NCBI GenBank assembly: GCA_964035545.1
Contig: OZ037765.1
Coordinates: forward strand, 4,275,698-4,339,697
Length of the DNA: 64,000 nt
Source: Bugula neritina
Lineage: Eukaryota > Bryozoa > Gymnolaemata > Cheilostomatida > Bugulidae
Direction: 5' to 3'
This document shows, in pieces, positions 12,501-24,800 of this stretch. The notes under the pieces are model-generated. The model was given only the letters and a program-made list of their open reading frames with translations, was not told where the DNA came from and made no database searches. The translations under genes were made by a program, and so were the position numbers. Numbering within the stretch: the stretch's first letter is position 1; the number at the start of each line of letters is the position of its first letter.

Positions 12501-15500
12501 ATAATATATATATAAAATGTATTACTCTATGGTATATAACATCTATATAACTCAATTAAGACTATACGTAGTAATTACTTGGCAACTTTTCTTATCTCTT
12601 CTGCATCAGTGAAGCTAAACAGCTTCTTCCTGTTCTCCACGTCCCCAACTTTGTCACTTTTACTGGCGCTGCTACTTGGACCCGAGCTAGTAGGAGTTGT
12701 TTCCTCCTTTTTCAACTGACTTTTAGTGGCAAAATGGCCGATCAGCCCTCCCACTATGCAGCCTGCAAAAACCAGTCAACAAATATTATAACCAAACCTG
12801 ACTGAAAGATTTTCACACTTCGGCATTCACGTCATTTACATTATCACAATCTTAGGCAAATCTGTGGCATGTTAAAAATTAAAGTAATATCAGCATAAAC
12901 AAATATGTTTACAATTCAGCTGAGCAGTTGAAACATTCTATAGAACATAGTCAAAAATAAAGCAAGTCACATGAAGTTGGGCTTTTTTAGTAGGCGGCTG
13001 TGTATTTGAATGTTTTAGTAAGTTTATCTTTTATCTAGTCATGAGTTAATATTGTTGGCACCAGATATAATTCCACAGATAGATATGAATGGATGTGTTT
13101 TAATTTGGAATGCATATCAATAGCATATTGATATAACAGTAGTATTGAACTGAATTAACGAGTGCATTGACCTGCTACAATTACTTTACAACATTCTTCA
13201 GTGTTGAAACCTTTCCCAAATATTCCAGAAAACTTTAAATTGTAGGCAGACAACTCCTGCCTGCGCAAATAGTACAGTCCGTTGGTAATAGTGACCGAAT
13301 TTCTATGCAGCATGGAATACTATTGCATCACTTGAGTAACAATTTACCTAAAGTATTAGACAGTATTGTTTAAATATAAAACAAAAATCTCTAGTTATGC
13401 AGTCTCTTGCATCTAAGAAGATGATCTTTGAGTTAGGTGCAAAGAACTACAAAACTCTACCTGCAATATATTAGTCAATAAATATAATAGTAAACTGCTT
13501 GGAAAGGTTACGATGCAGATTTACATAAATTATTTGTTCAAAGGTGGTAAAAGTTGCATATATTTTAGCTCTTTAGGCAAACTTTCGAGCTGCTAGCTGT
13601 GATTGTAGTAAGGTACTGTTGGCTTAGTACTTACAAGTATTGCATGATTTTTTGTCACATAGGCTTTATATTCAAAATGATTGATAATAACTGGGACTAC
13701 ATGCTCTACTATAAATTCTTATAATGTTGGAAGCTGAACAAGTATCAAGTGAATTGACTGAATTAACTTGATCTGCCTAAACTCTAGATGAAAAGCAAAT
13801 TATTATTGAAGAACAATAGAACTACAAACTCTTGGCCTAAAAATAATCATTTCTAAAATAATCTTAAAATTTTATAAAATTATTTATGCAATTAATTAAT
13901 TAATTAAATTAATTATGACACCATAACTTATATTCTTCGAAAAAGAATGAAATGTGATGATTTGGTGTTGAGAGATTTACAATTTTCTAAATTTTTATAT
14001 GTAACAAAGTTTTATATCCCTGGTTTGCTGCATTCAAAACACACATAGCATAGATGACTGTTTAGGTAAACATCCACTTGTGCCAAAATCAACAGGATGT
14101 TAACATGATATCAGTAGTACATAGAGGAATCTGTGGGGCATAGATTGTAAAAAATGTGTCAAGAAACGACATAAAAATGTTATTCTATTTGAAGACTCTG
14201 TTTACAAAGAAAAGAGAAACTGCCGCTTTCTCTGCATGCACACTTTTTCAAATATAATAAACTGAGAATTCTCCTTTTTGACCCAACATCAGCAAGTCTT
14301 GAGGTCTTCACTGGTTTAACGATTTAAAATGTACTCAATATCAGTACATCACTCATTTGTGGTTATAATTAGAATCGGCAGGGTTAACCAATACTTCAAA
14401 CAGACATAAATTTAATATAAAAAACAGCAACATGTAACTCTACATAACCAGCACCTGCAGTTGGTCTCTCTATAGTCACTATTGTGCAACTTACTCACCA
14501 AATGAAAATACCATTCAGTAAGCAAAAACAATTATTTTATCGTAGGATTCTGTACTACTTCAAAAGATTCCTTTCATTGTGTCACTTGTGCTAATTACTA
14601 GTTACATACTTTTTATCATAATTATTGAAAATATTATGTCTATATGAAATAGAAGTGTATGGAATATGACAATATCTTGTGTATTTAAACTATCACTAAC
14701 CTAGAAAGTCCCTGGATATATTAAACACCTAAAATTAGGAATAAAAAATTAGGCAGCATAGTAGTGTTGAATTAAATTTTATAAACTGGTTTATGTAGAT
14801 TTAAATTAAATTAAACTTGGTACTTGCAGTCAATAGTTAGTATGAGCTAATGTAATTAGTCTTAAGTTTCAAGGTCACTGGTGAAAGCATATAGTTGGAC
14901 AGGACAGTCACAGTTGTTGAAGCTACAAGTTAGAAGATAAAGATGATGATTTACCTAAAGTAGTGTTATAAAGTCGAAATGTTTAATGCCTTTTATAATA
15001 GACAAAGAATAAAAATTTTAACCTCATTGCATTCAATTAGCTTGGAAATGTCAATGTTTGAGAAATAGTCATATTGTATAAAGTTTTGCTTTAAGATAGT
15101 CTATTTCTTGGCTGTAAATTACTGCAACTTTCAACTGCAGTAATAACCATGAAACAGGTTACAAACTGAACTATTCAGAGCATGGCAATAAAAATAAAGC
15201 ACAGCCATGTGCTGTTATGCTATAGATAGCTTTTCTATGCCTAGCTTATCTATGCCTGACATTGTGCAGATAGAGGTAGTATAATGGGAGCTCTGCATTA
15301 GTTGCAGCTGTACTGATTATGGCATTTTTTATAAAGGTGAACTAAAATCTGTAACATGTGTGGAAAATTTAGTGAAGATGTTGAATTAGTAGATATTTTA
15401 CTAACAATCTGTATTGTCTATTGCATGGAATTTGCATATTATACTGAATATTAATAGACAGTGCGTAAAAATCTCAGAAATGTTGACAAATTACTCATTC

Positions 15501-16837
15501 ATCACATCTATCAATCACAGAGGACAACATACTTATTATCTTAGTGAAGTATGACCTTTGAAACCCATTGTTGTGACTAAACTTATGAAATGAACTGATA
15601 GCTTTGGGTTCATGGTTGCAAAGTCTCAAATCTTACACTAAAGAAGGAACCATTCCTGTATTTTGATAGCATGAATGTTGCAGCCATAGTCTGTATACAC
15701 AAACACCATAACAGTTGATGTATGATTGCCGGCTCAGTGCTGCTGCATGGTTATAGTTAAAAGGCAGCTGTAACTATGAACTTGGAAGCAGTAGTGGAGA
15801 AATAGAGATGGCTTAAGTTCTGTAATTTCATTATTAAATTTTAGTTTGGGACGGGTTAAAAATCTTGCGAGAACATAACTTCTTTTGCCATATTTTTAAT
15901 CTAGGGCCCCTTCTTTTCTGAAATTCTCCATTACTGCACCTACCTCTATAACAATAAGTTTTGATAAAGTAGGAATAAAATAAATCATAATGATAATAAT
16001 ATGCTGCCACCAGCCCTGTATACTAGCAGCAAGCTGAAGCTCAATCTATTCCATCACTAGGATTGATTTATATAACGTTGGTAGCACCATGAGGTTAGAC
16101 TTGAACACTGCAGTAGATTTAGTGCAACATTGAGGACTGTTATAAGCCTATTTTCTCTGCTGAAAATTGCTAGTAAACTGCAATATTTTTTCTTATTATA
16201 AAAACCTTTTTCATTAAATATAGAAAGTCATTACATAAGGCTCGTAAAAGTTACTAAAACAGTGCTGTATTAATACAACTAAAATTTAATAAAATATCAA
16301 ATATGAAATAAATTTGGTAACATTTAAGGATGTATCATTTTAAAACTATATATACAAAATATTGGAAACTCTAGAAAAATAAAACAATCACTCAATCTCA
16401 TGTAGTCATAAGAATAATGAATAATTATTAGGATATATTACTGTAATTTAAATTATTATCATGATAATATGCAGGCAAACATCTAACTTAGCAAGGTGGT
16501 GCCAGCATCTTTAACATGCAGAGAAATGCTCTTGTCAATCTTATACTTATACGTTATATAGAACTGAAACCTAGAGATGTTCTAACAACAGGCACAGGCA
16601 ATGTAATATTATGATTTTTAGAACTGGTCATAACTTGGTCCATGTTATGGTCATACTCATAGTGTAAACTGTAAAGGTATACAAAAGTTTTCTCAACAAA
16701 CATCTAAACTCTAAAGTATTAAAAATTAAGAGTTTACTGCTAGTTGCCCAATTAGTTTTATCAGTTGATATTAATTTCAACTCACCAATAGCCACACCCA
16801 CCACTGCACCAATAATGATATTCTTGTTTGCTCCCAT
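1193..16837 (-). CDS. M28B metallopeptidase, glutamate carboxypeptidase II-like (gene 1)
   Basis: Type II membrane zinc peptidase of the GCPII/NAALADase family. Exons in transcript order are 16786-16837, 12579-12762, 9935-10091, 9295-9426, 8931-9059, then 8198-8390 or 7698-7896, then 6935-7127, 6201-6286, 5433-5552, 4975-5057, (optional 4828-4851), 4367-4498, 3983-4077, 3552-3642, 2922-3195, 2282-2354, 1922-1999, 1382-1499 and 1193-1264. Phases agree throughout and give about 753 residues, against 750 in human GCPII. The order is a short cytosolic head, a Gly/Val/Ile-rich signal anchor (residues about 6-30), a PA domain, the peptidase core and a C-terminal helical domain. Dizinc ligands are visible as GNHRDAW (His), GATDAVSG (Asp), DGEEYG (catalytic Glu plus ligand), LNCDS (Asp) and PLYH (His). 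Altered pocket residues are listed under findings. It is the downstream member of a tandem pair with 18848-27731. Assignment among FOLH1, NAALAD2 and NAALADL1 is open. Confidence 0.93.
1831..1925 (-). repeat. 42-bp tandem triplication of a splice-donor segment
   Basis: The donor of the exon at 1922-1999 is followed downstream in the intron by two more donor-like sites, CAG|GTAGGAG, whose exon-side edges would be 1880 and 1838. The spacing is exactly 42 bases each time and the flanking sequence is recognisably duplicated. Use of either downstream donor would run into an in-frame TAA straight after the normal junction. Confidence 0.65.
3443..3522. repeat. (AT)n microsatellite
   Basis: An almost pure AT dinucleotide run with a few interruptions near 3500, inside the gene 1 intron between exons 3552-3642 and 2922-3195. 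Confidence 0.95.
4795..4910 (+). mobile_element. 5'-truncated MITE copy, same family as 22917-23363
   Basis: The segment around 4807-4824 is identical over 18 bases to 23258-23275 of the intact MITE, and its end (gcagaggtataaatgc) matches the intact element's terminal repeat (gcagaggtataaacgc). The spacing between the two landmarks is similar. The 5' half is missing. It lies in a gene 1 intron and overlaps the candidate microexon. Confidence 0.7.
4828..4851 (-). CDS. Candidate optional 24-nt microexon of gene 1
   Basis: On the minus strand a good acceptor (TTCTTTTTATAG) and a consensus donor (GTAAGT) bracket 24 bases that read RPLYSYAE in phase 0. The flanking exons also meet at phase 0, so inclusion adds eight residues without a frameshift. 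Human GCPII and gene 2 align without this insert: 12 residues separate the preceding Trp/Phe from the VAY(I/L)N motif in each. Constitutive use is therefore unlikely. It falls inside a degenerate MITE. Confidence 0.35.
6568..6850 (+). repeat. Tandem tRNA-like repeat (two about 181-bp units)
   Basis: Two consecutive units begin with similar 'ggtgttga(a/g)att' sequences near 6568 and 6750. Each holds a tRNA-like stretch: an A-box-like 'tgtagt(a/g)taatg' and a B-box, canonical in the second (ggttcgattcc near 6813). Both end in a similar 'gtgggg...ggcaattattt' tail. They resemble a dimeric tRNA-derived SINE or a tandemly duplicated one. The fold is not tRNA-competent. They sit in a gene 1 intron. 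Confidence 0.6.
7698..7896 (-). CDS. Gene 1 alternative PA-domain exon, version B
   Basis: This 199-nt exon starts at phase 0 and ends at phase 1, with acceptor GACTAG and donor GTATAAC. It encodes the PA-domain stretch with motifs [20 protein letters not shown] and GDPLTPGF. About two-thirds of its residues are identical to version A at 8198-8390. The single equivalent exon of gene 2 (24907-25108) resembles this version more, sharing [11 protein letters not shown], the [10 protein letters not shown] ending and a CTAG acceptor. It contains an N-A-T glycosylation sequon. Confidence 0.85.
8198..8390 (-). CDS. Gene 1 alternative PA-domain exon, version A
   Basis: This 193-nt exon starts at phase 0 and ends at phase 1, with acceptor GATGCAG and donor GTATTTG. 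It encodes the same PA-domain segment as 7698-7896 ([28 protein letters not shown]). Inclusion of both exons would add 392 nt and shift the frame, so they can only serve as alternatives. The intervening intron is 301 bases. The human Asn257 position after ERG is Gly here and Ser in version B. Confidence 0.85.
8744..8776. repeat. (ATAAT)n microsatellite
   Basis: About six consecutive copies of a five-base AT-only unit within the gene 1 intron between exons 8931-9059 and 8198-8390. Confidence 0.9.
9473..9534. mobile_element. 46-bp palindromic micro-element with 8-bp flanking repeats
   Basis: Two 19-base arms (9483-9501 and 9506-9524, one mismatch) with a 4-base loop form a near-perfect hairpin. 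The unit 9481-9526 is flanked on both sides by CTAAACAC (9473-9480 and 9527-9534). One end reads CAGGG inward. An 8-bp duplication with CAGGG ends is typical of hAT transposons, so this may be an extreme internal-deletion derivative. It lies in a gene 1 intron. Confidence 0.5.
10093..10437. repeat. 15-bp minisatellite abutting the gene 1 exon 3 acceptor
   Basis: More than 20 imperfect copies of a unit close to gatgttatagatgta run directly up to the 3' splice site of exon 9935-10091. Because the unit length is a multiple of three, several long open frames cross it on both strands. They are low-complexity artefacts and not genes. Confidence 0.95.
11066..11283. repeat. 13-bp GT/CAGAG minisatellite
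   Basis: Consecutive copies of tgcagag(a/t)gtgtg-type units, 11-13 bases each, in the gene 1 intron between exons 12579-12762 and 9935-10091. Open frames across it are low-complexity. Confidence 0.95.
12274..12476 (+). mobile_element. tRNA-derived SINE, copy 1 (most complete)
   Basis: Begins gggagcagctgtgg, has an A-box-like 'tggtcttaaggttagag' and a canonical B-box within 'gggttcgaaccc', then an unrelated body (lattggtgatg, ccagtcat, tccatcagggg) ending 'ggtgactataaac'. Related copies lie at 26317-26372, 53374-53462, 54583-54775 and 58299-58463, which defines a SINE family. No target duplication is obvious here. It lies in a gene 1 intron. Confidence 0.8.
12763..16785 (-). other. First intron of gene 1, no further gene seen
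   Basis: A 4-kb AT-rich intron between the signal-anchor exon and the second exon. I see no coding segment, tRNA or well-defined repeat in it on either strand. Confidence 0.5.
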
Positions 16838-18847
16838 GTTTGCTCTTCTGATATGAATGATAGAAGGAGGATCCAGTTAGATTATTTAAGATGAGTATAG
16901 ATGTCCAGGGTGGGCACAGAGCTCAAGCTTCTGATTGGCTAATTTCTATTACTTAGCGAATAGTTGCGCGCAGGTCAGTGACACTAATGGATAGATGGAC
17001 CCTATATTACACTGAGTGTGGAACTCCCAGACTAATTGAAAACGCGATGTTTCTGTGACATTATTTCTGATGAATAGTGAAGTGAAGCAATAATTATTAT
17101 ACTAGTGAAGATCATCCTTTTCTCATATAGCAAACACGTGACGTAGCTCAGTTAGTGCTGCCTCATTACCTAAACTAGATTTCTATCTTTTGGTTGGGAG
17201 TGTAAGTCAAACAGTCACCATTGGAAACATTGCGTGTTGAATATTAAGTGCCTTCTAAAATTCCCAAGCTTGCACATAGCTAGATATGTGGCTTTTGGTC
17301 TACCGAGTAGCACCATGTGTTTTATCACATGTATTAGTATTCCTATCAAACATTACTATAATTTAGAAAAAAATACATTTAAGATTCCTCCCATGGCAGT
17401 CAAGACATGCAGAGCTACGTGCAGGATTAGTTATTGTAGTTATAGGTGCAGCACGCTGATGAGTTCAAGCACTGTGCTCAATGACAGCTGTGAAACATAA
17501 TAGAATATATAATAAATAGTATATGCAATATGAATGTGTGTGTATAATCGCATTGCAAACAAAGACTACAAGTTATATTTTAGACCCATTACAATATCTC
17601 AATCTTTGCAACAAATATAATGTATAGTAACTTGATATATGATGGCAGGTAGAAAGGATACAAGCTCAGCTTGAGGAAAGTATTCATATAATATTATACA
17701 GTGGAACTTCATCATATCATATTATGCTATTAGCATACTATCACTTGAGTAGATAGCATATCACTGTATGCAACTAGTTGGTTATAAATGCATGACCACC
17801 TGTTCTCCTTTTCATCAAAGCTACCTGCATAAACTATGGCCAAATAGTTGAACTGTTTTAGTTGCTCAGGCCAGGGTAGTTTTCTACTTTGCAGGTTGAG
17901 GACATTAAAATCTCAGAAAACTTGTTGAAATATTACTTTATAATTGTATACCTGCAGTAGCTGATGCATTAATAAGCAGTTGCTTTGTAATCAAATTACT
18001 ATAGAACAGCCTGTTCAGCCAATGTTCTTATGTCTACACTCTTCTAATAAGAAAGTGTCGTATGCTATTTTTTGTTGAATTTTTATGCATCAATAAATTA
18101 GACAAAATTTGCAGCTTACAATGGCTCTATCATCCTCCAACAAAGTGTAAAGAGAATAATAAAATGTGTCTGTCGTGGTTGCATCAACGTACGGACTGCT
18201 AGACCCACTCATGGACACTATGCCACTGATTTATGCCTAGGGCAAAGCACTGTCAACATCAGGGCTGTCCAACAGGCACCCCCAGGAGAGGATGTGATCT
18301 TCAGCCTACATTTATGTGGTTCTTACAATCATTTCAATATGCACCCCACACCGAAGCTCGCTAAAACAATTGAGGAACTAGGGCTGTTGAATTTTCTCCA
18401 ACATGCAACTAAAATTCACACCATTCTGCCATTTACTCAACTATAAAGAACAGATATGTAGAGCTTCCTATTTTCGACTTGTGGTTTGAAATGCAAATAC
18501 CATATTTCAAGGTTAAACAATTTTTAATGGCACACAATCCTGCTGGAAATAACACTATTGCATCTACTTTACTAACTTATGTACTGTTCATCATATTTAT
18601 TATGGTTACCACCTCAGCCAGGGACAGCAATGACCGGCAGGTGCATAATGTATAGCTGGGATCTCATGGACAAGCAGTTTTTTTGTGAAAATTTATTTGT
18701 TTTTCTAATCATTCCTAAATACAGGCTGACCAAAGAAATAAACATGTATTGTTTAACATTGTATGTGGTGAGGAATCACAGCTGATCTGTAGTAACAGCT
18801 GGTGTAGAGATGGTCAGCTGGTGGTTAATGTAGAGTACTGCTGTTGT
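16838..18847. other. Intergenic region between the two M28B genes
   Basis: Contains the promoter and 5' leader of gene 1 (leftward) and the 3' untranslated region of gene 2. Minus-strand AATAAA signals occur at 18692-18697 and 18596-18601, 151 and 247 bases past the gene 2 stop. A hAT-like terminal sequence sits at 18260-18278. No other coding region is supported. Confidence 0.5.
18260..18278 (+). mobile_element. hAT-like terminal inverted repeat fragment
   Basis: CAGGGCTGTCCAA followed by caggc matches the left terminus of the intact hAT element at 59069. No matching right end or 8-bp duplication was found nearby, so only a remnant is supported. Confidence 0.4.
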
Positions 18848-21800
18848 TCACCACAAGCTTCCCAGTGCAGCACTATGAAGAGACTTGGTGGCTGACTCAA
18901 TGACGTAGATAGCCTTCGTCAGTTCATTCTACAAAACAGACAGCAACCAGTGTAACTGTTACTCTTCTTAGCTGAAACCCACCACTCATACATATCTGAA
19001 TACTACTTCAACTCTGAATGACATGAACTATTCTTGTTATGCAAATATCTAGTATTTAACACTTTTTGGTTATTTAACTAGCATTTAGTTATGAACCGGA
19101 AGTAAACATTAAAAGAAAGCTACATAAGGGTATATAAATTTAGAGCTCAAACTGTAGCTACCAACAGACCAAACTGAACCACTAACACTGTCCTTGCCGA
19201 AGCAAGTGTCAGGGGAGATAATTTACCTTGACCCGGTTCCACCCTTCGGTATCATCAGCTGCAATATCCGAGTAGAGAGAGTCAACTATACCAGGAAATG
19301 CTGTACCAGAATAGGCATTGTGCAGGCTGGGAGCAAATATCACGTGCCTATAGGATAACCAAATACCTGATTCTCCCATATTAACGGTAAATAAAGTACG
19401 CATATGGCTTTTTCAGGTATAAACCATTTTAAAAAAATTACAAAACCATCAAGTTAATGTATTTCCTAGAAATCCAAAGATGAAGTGAAATTAGAAGACC
19501 CAAGCAAGGTTATAGTTTTGCAGGAAAACTGATGTGTTGGCAGTTTTATCACTTGAGTCATATCTGTAGGTCTACAGAGAGTTGAGTAGATACAGGTTAT
19601 CACATAATCACACTTGACTTTGAAATCATTACTGCCATTAGTATTATCTTTGTTTTCCATCAGAACAATTATTTGTTTCCAGATTGCTTGTCACAATGTC
19701 ATCACATTCTAAACATCTATCTAGCACCAGGAAAGATATTTTGATTGTCTAAACAAAAGATATATTAAAAATAAACCTGAGTTACAAAACAAGGAACTTC
19801 CACACTCTATCTCACAGCTCAATACTAAGACTGCTCAACTATTAATGGGTTTAACAGATCAACTGCCCGAAGTTATTTAATTTTAATACAGAAAGTGGGA
19901 AAGGAATGCCAACTTACTTGAGGTTTGACCTTTGCAGTATACCAAGAGGAAACAGAAAGGACCTTTCAAGGTACATGAGCTGATCATTGAGCTTCCTCAC
20001 CTCATATAGACTGCAAGAAGGAAAATGTGCAGGAGAAAATAACTCCAGTATTTCACATTATTTAACTAACATAGGATGCAGAAGTTAAAAGTCAAGCAAA
20101 GTTCAAACTTACTTTGTATAATCTACACTCTTCACCTGCTGGTCAAACAACAGAGCAGTGAATTCAAACTTGTCTATCGATTTCTTCAGGTTCTCTAAAA
20201 TCAAAATGAATATTATAATAAAAAGGAGCATCACTTTTGTGTGGAATACATACTTTTATAACTTCAAAAATTATGGCTCATTACTTAATTTTTCATAGAT
20301 ACAATTTGTGTGACTTTTGTTGAGCCCGCTAATGGAGTTTTAAGTACTGAGAGAATTTCAAAATGATATTATCGCTCATTACAGTTAAATAAAAAACAAC
20401 TTGTAAGTTTATACTAATGACAAAAACCTTTATGTTACAGACTTGACTTCCAAACAGAACTTATTGAGAACAGTTATTCCGTCTCCTCATTATAACGTAG
20501 AGACACACACCTAAGGAGCCCTGAAGATTCTGAACGGACAGTCGGTTTATGATTTCCTTGTTTTCTAGAAGTTGCTTGTAAACTTCCTGAAGTCTTATGG
20601 CGTAGTCTTGCGTTACAAAAGGGATAATAATGGAGTCAGCTAGACTCCTCATCATCTCCGTGACGAATCTACTCACTGCCTGGTGGTACTTAAAGTCAGG
20701 ATCCAGGAACTTCTTCACGTTGTTGAAAGTAGCGTACGTAGTATGGTAGAGAGGGAAACCTGACTCCTGGAGGAGATAACAACGTATTAAGAGTTTATCA
20801 GAGGCAAGCTTCATGTGTTTAAAATCAGGTAAACTTCATAACTTAACTTTTGATTTTGTTGTTGGATAAATTCACCAAGGTTTTTCGTTTATCTTAAGTA
20901 CAGGAACAATTAATGACTAAAATCAGCTTTAGTGGCTTCACAGCATTCAACACATATGTTGATTTTTATAAAAAAAAAAACTTATCAATAAATTATTGGA
21001 GCTCGGCTCTGAGTATGTTGAAAAATGTATTAGGAAATATTTGGAGTTGCTTCCTATGCGTGTAGGACATGTTATTGAACTACTTCACTGCAGTATTCCT
21101 TGCATGTTTTTCTGGGGCAAAAATTTGCCGACTTTTCTCCATGCACCAATTTTGTTGAATTAATAGAAAAAAGGAATACTTTGCTTGCAGTGATCAGCTA
21201 ACTTACGTAGTTTCCCTTTCCAACAAACATGATGTCAGCAGTGGGAATCCCCAAATAATGGCAGAAACCAGCATCATCCGATCCCGCGTCTGCATCGTGG
21301 ACTCTACAATCACGTGCTGATAGTTGAAATATATACGGAGTCTTACAAACCACTGAGGAAGGCGGATTACATGCTATGGAATAGTAGAAACGCAGCATGG
21401 AAAATAACAACATATTTTTAGCCTGCTGCATGAAATACAAGAATAAATTCTAATGTACAGTTTTAGAGAACAATTACAGCCTGATTAGGACATGGCGGTG
21501 AAAGGTGAGAAAGCTATAGAGAAAAATTAATTGAATTTTAGTAGAATGCCGAGACAAATACTAGTACTATTTATGCCCGAAAGAAGCATGTGGGGAGATT
21601 CGTTGATTGCAGAGCTTAGCCTAAATTAACAAGTGGATACAACTATATGGTCTATTGGTAGCTCCACATTCTATACTATTTCTATTAAGGAGCTTGTGAT
21701 ACAGTTAGTGGCAGCACCTTGGTCTGTCTACACCAGCCACCATCTTCTCCTCCTTCAACCAGATATCATAGACACTCTCACTGGTAGAGTTCGGGTGAGG

Positions 21801-24800
21801 AACCTGCAAGTTATGTGAATAATTCTCTCCAGAAACAGCTGACTAAAGAGCTAAGGCTGTGCATCAGCAAACAAGGGACATGTAAATAGTAACTTCAGCA
21901 AATGGTAGACAGACATAAGTTTACTAGTATTATTATATAAACTATAAAGCATTATTTTTTTCACACTGACTTCATCACTATACAAGTACTGTGCTTCTAT
22001 AAGCCTGCATTTGCATTTATTAATTATCTTTTACTAGAACATCTAGTTGTACAAGGGATTTAACAGGTTGCATAAAATCACACGAGTATGCAAACATGTA
22101 AGTATAAGGTAGAGTGTAAGTATAAGGTAGAGTGTAAGTATTACAGTGTAAGTATAAGGTAGAGTGTAAGTATTACAGTGTAAGTATAAGGTAGAGTGTA
22201 AGTATAAGGTAAAGTGTAAGTATTACAGAGTAAGTATAAGGTAGAGTGTCAGTATTACAGTGTAAGTATAAGGTACAGTGTAAGTATAAGGTAGAGTGCA
22301 AGTATTACAGTGTAAGTATAAGATAGAGTGTAAGTATTACAGTGTAAGTATAAGGTAGCGTGTAAGTATTACAGTGTAAGTATAAGGTAGCGTGTAAGTA
22401 TTACAGTGTAAGTATAAGGTGGAGTGTAAGTATTACAGTGTAAGTATAAGGTACGTACAAGTTTTGCCGTCTCATAAAGCAGATTGTGGAGGAGAGGTGA
22501 GCCATCAGCACGAAACACCTCAGGAAGTAAAACTGGACTATCTAAGTTGATGTAAGCTACAGTCCTATGCTGCAATACACTTCTCAACTCCTGTATTTAT
22601 AATAAACACGGAAAAATAAAATAAATTTATACAATTTTTACAAATATAGTTGATAGTAACTTATAAGAGTTGTCTTCCTTTGCCCTCCCAACACATTTCA
22701 AGCAACAATTATGGTAATACTCTGGGCTAAACCAGTATTCACTCGTTAATCAACATTCTAAAATGCAATAATTACTCAAATATCATAAACAAAGAGATGT
22801 GAACTGCTTTTTAACACATTTCATAAAAATCAAGAAAATACAAAAAATCAACACTATGGCGCGTGAACTGCTCCATTACAACATACATCTATAATCAGTT
22901 TGTGAGCTCTGTCTAAAGTTGCGTTTATACCTTCACGATTTTCGGTCAAAATTTCAATTTGGCCGGGTTGAAATTTCTCCGAGTTGCATTGCATTGTAAA
23001 AGCCACCCGTTGAAATTTTTGTACTGCGATAACTTAATCGGCCAATTTTAGAATAAGAGTAATAACTCCTTGTAAACATCGTTATTTAGTTATTACTTTG
23101 GCGATTAAACAACGTACTTATACGGTTATAATTGCATAGCCTACGCCTTCTCAATTATCGCTTTTATGCTTTCCGCTTCACTAATTCACGACGTTTACAA
23201 AGGGCATCAAATAGCTATTATGCGAGTCAAATTTCAATTTCAGAAAGTGAGCAACCGCATCAATATGATTTCAACGAGTTTCAGCTTGACTATAAAGGGG
23301 TACCCGGACAAGCATTATTAACTTAAACCCGGTACTTTTTTCAGCAGAGGTATAAACGCAACTTAACACATCCCCTTTGATTTACACTCCCTATAAACTA
23401 TTCCAAGGCTAGCCTATTACCTCTACAAACTCATTGGAACCAATAAGGCTGTATTCCTCAGCGTCCCACAAGCAAAATATAATGGTTCTTCTCGGTCGCC
23501 AGCCTACGATAAGTTAAAACTCATTACTTAACATTTTCCAGGCTTTTATTAGTTGGCAGATTAATATTTAGATGAATACTTGGAGCTCAACACCACTCAA
23601 ATAAAAATATAGCAAAAAGAGGCGCCTTTATTTTAAACTAAACAAGCAAATATGTTATACTAGTCAATTAAATATAGATAGACACATGAAAAATTACAAA
23701 TTTTGTTTTTTTAATAAGTAGTAACAACATTGCAATATATCCAGCAGTGTAATACAACGTATAATATCCATTTACCAAAACAGTCATCTACTAACCGGTT
23801 TGTAAGAGCTTGGAGAAGACCCTGGAAGTTTCCAGAACTGAGATGGTTCCGCTGAGAGCGTCAGTAGCCCCAAACATCCACGCATCGTAGTGGTTGCCCA
23901 GCAGCACGTACCTGTCTATTAGAAAATTAGTGAATAAAACTGAGGTTATCACTCAAACAAATTTGTAGAAAACAACTCGTTTCTGTATTTAAAATATAAG
24001 TCTATCATTTATAAGTTAGAACAGTTTGGCTTGAAACACAATAATGTGGTTTGTACACAGCTTGCAGCCATCCACCCTATGACTTGTGATATGCATTAAA
24101 CTATAGCACGAAGAAAAATGAGAAACCTCTGATAACCTTTACCACACCAACTATCTTTTTAATGTGGAGTTACCCTCCCACCTTGTAGACTATACAACTA
24201 GTCATAGTTTTGCAATTTTGCACCAATAAATTGGTTTATTTCGTCCCCATTCCCGCACACTTTTGCTAAATTTTGAAGCAATTTCCTTTCTTACCTGGTT
24301 CTACAGCACCTTCTATTATACCAAATAAGTTGGCTATATCTCTTCTCTCTTCTTTATTGTTGTTTGTAATTCTTATTGTTCTGCATTAGAAAACGAACAC
24401 AAATATTAGCCTCTACATCCAACCATAACCCAGGAATACGTTGCATGTATTAATTCTGTTAACTTTCAATGAACATGACACACTTAGAGGATACAAAGGG
24501 TTACCTGCCCCCTTGGAGTTGTCCGCCTAGCCTGTACTCCACTCCTTTAATGCTACCTTTCCAGCCGACCAGAGTATCGGCGGTATTATCTGGTATATCA
24601 TTAAGAAGTAGAAGGAACTCCTTGCCATCCTCATAGCCCATTGGCTGAGTAGGGATTCTCCTCAATACACCCTCATCTCTCACCTCTCCAACTGTACGTC
24701 TGATTGTGTAATCTGAACAAGTATATACACAGGTCAGTTATCTTTCTCCTACTACTCAAAAAGATGTGAAATTGTGATGCAATACATGGGAGTTTCCCCA

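Noticed and set aside
17140-17215. tRNA-like 'gacgtagctcagttagt' sequence
   Set aside because: An A-box-like head is present, but there is no B-box or cloverleaf, so it is not called as a tRNA gene.
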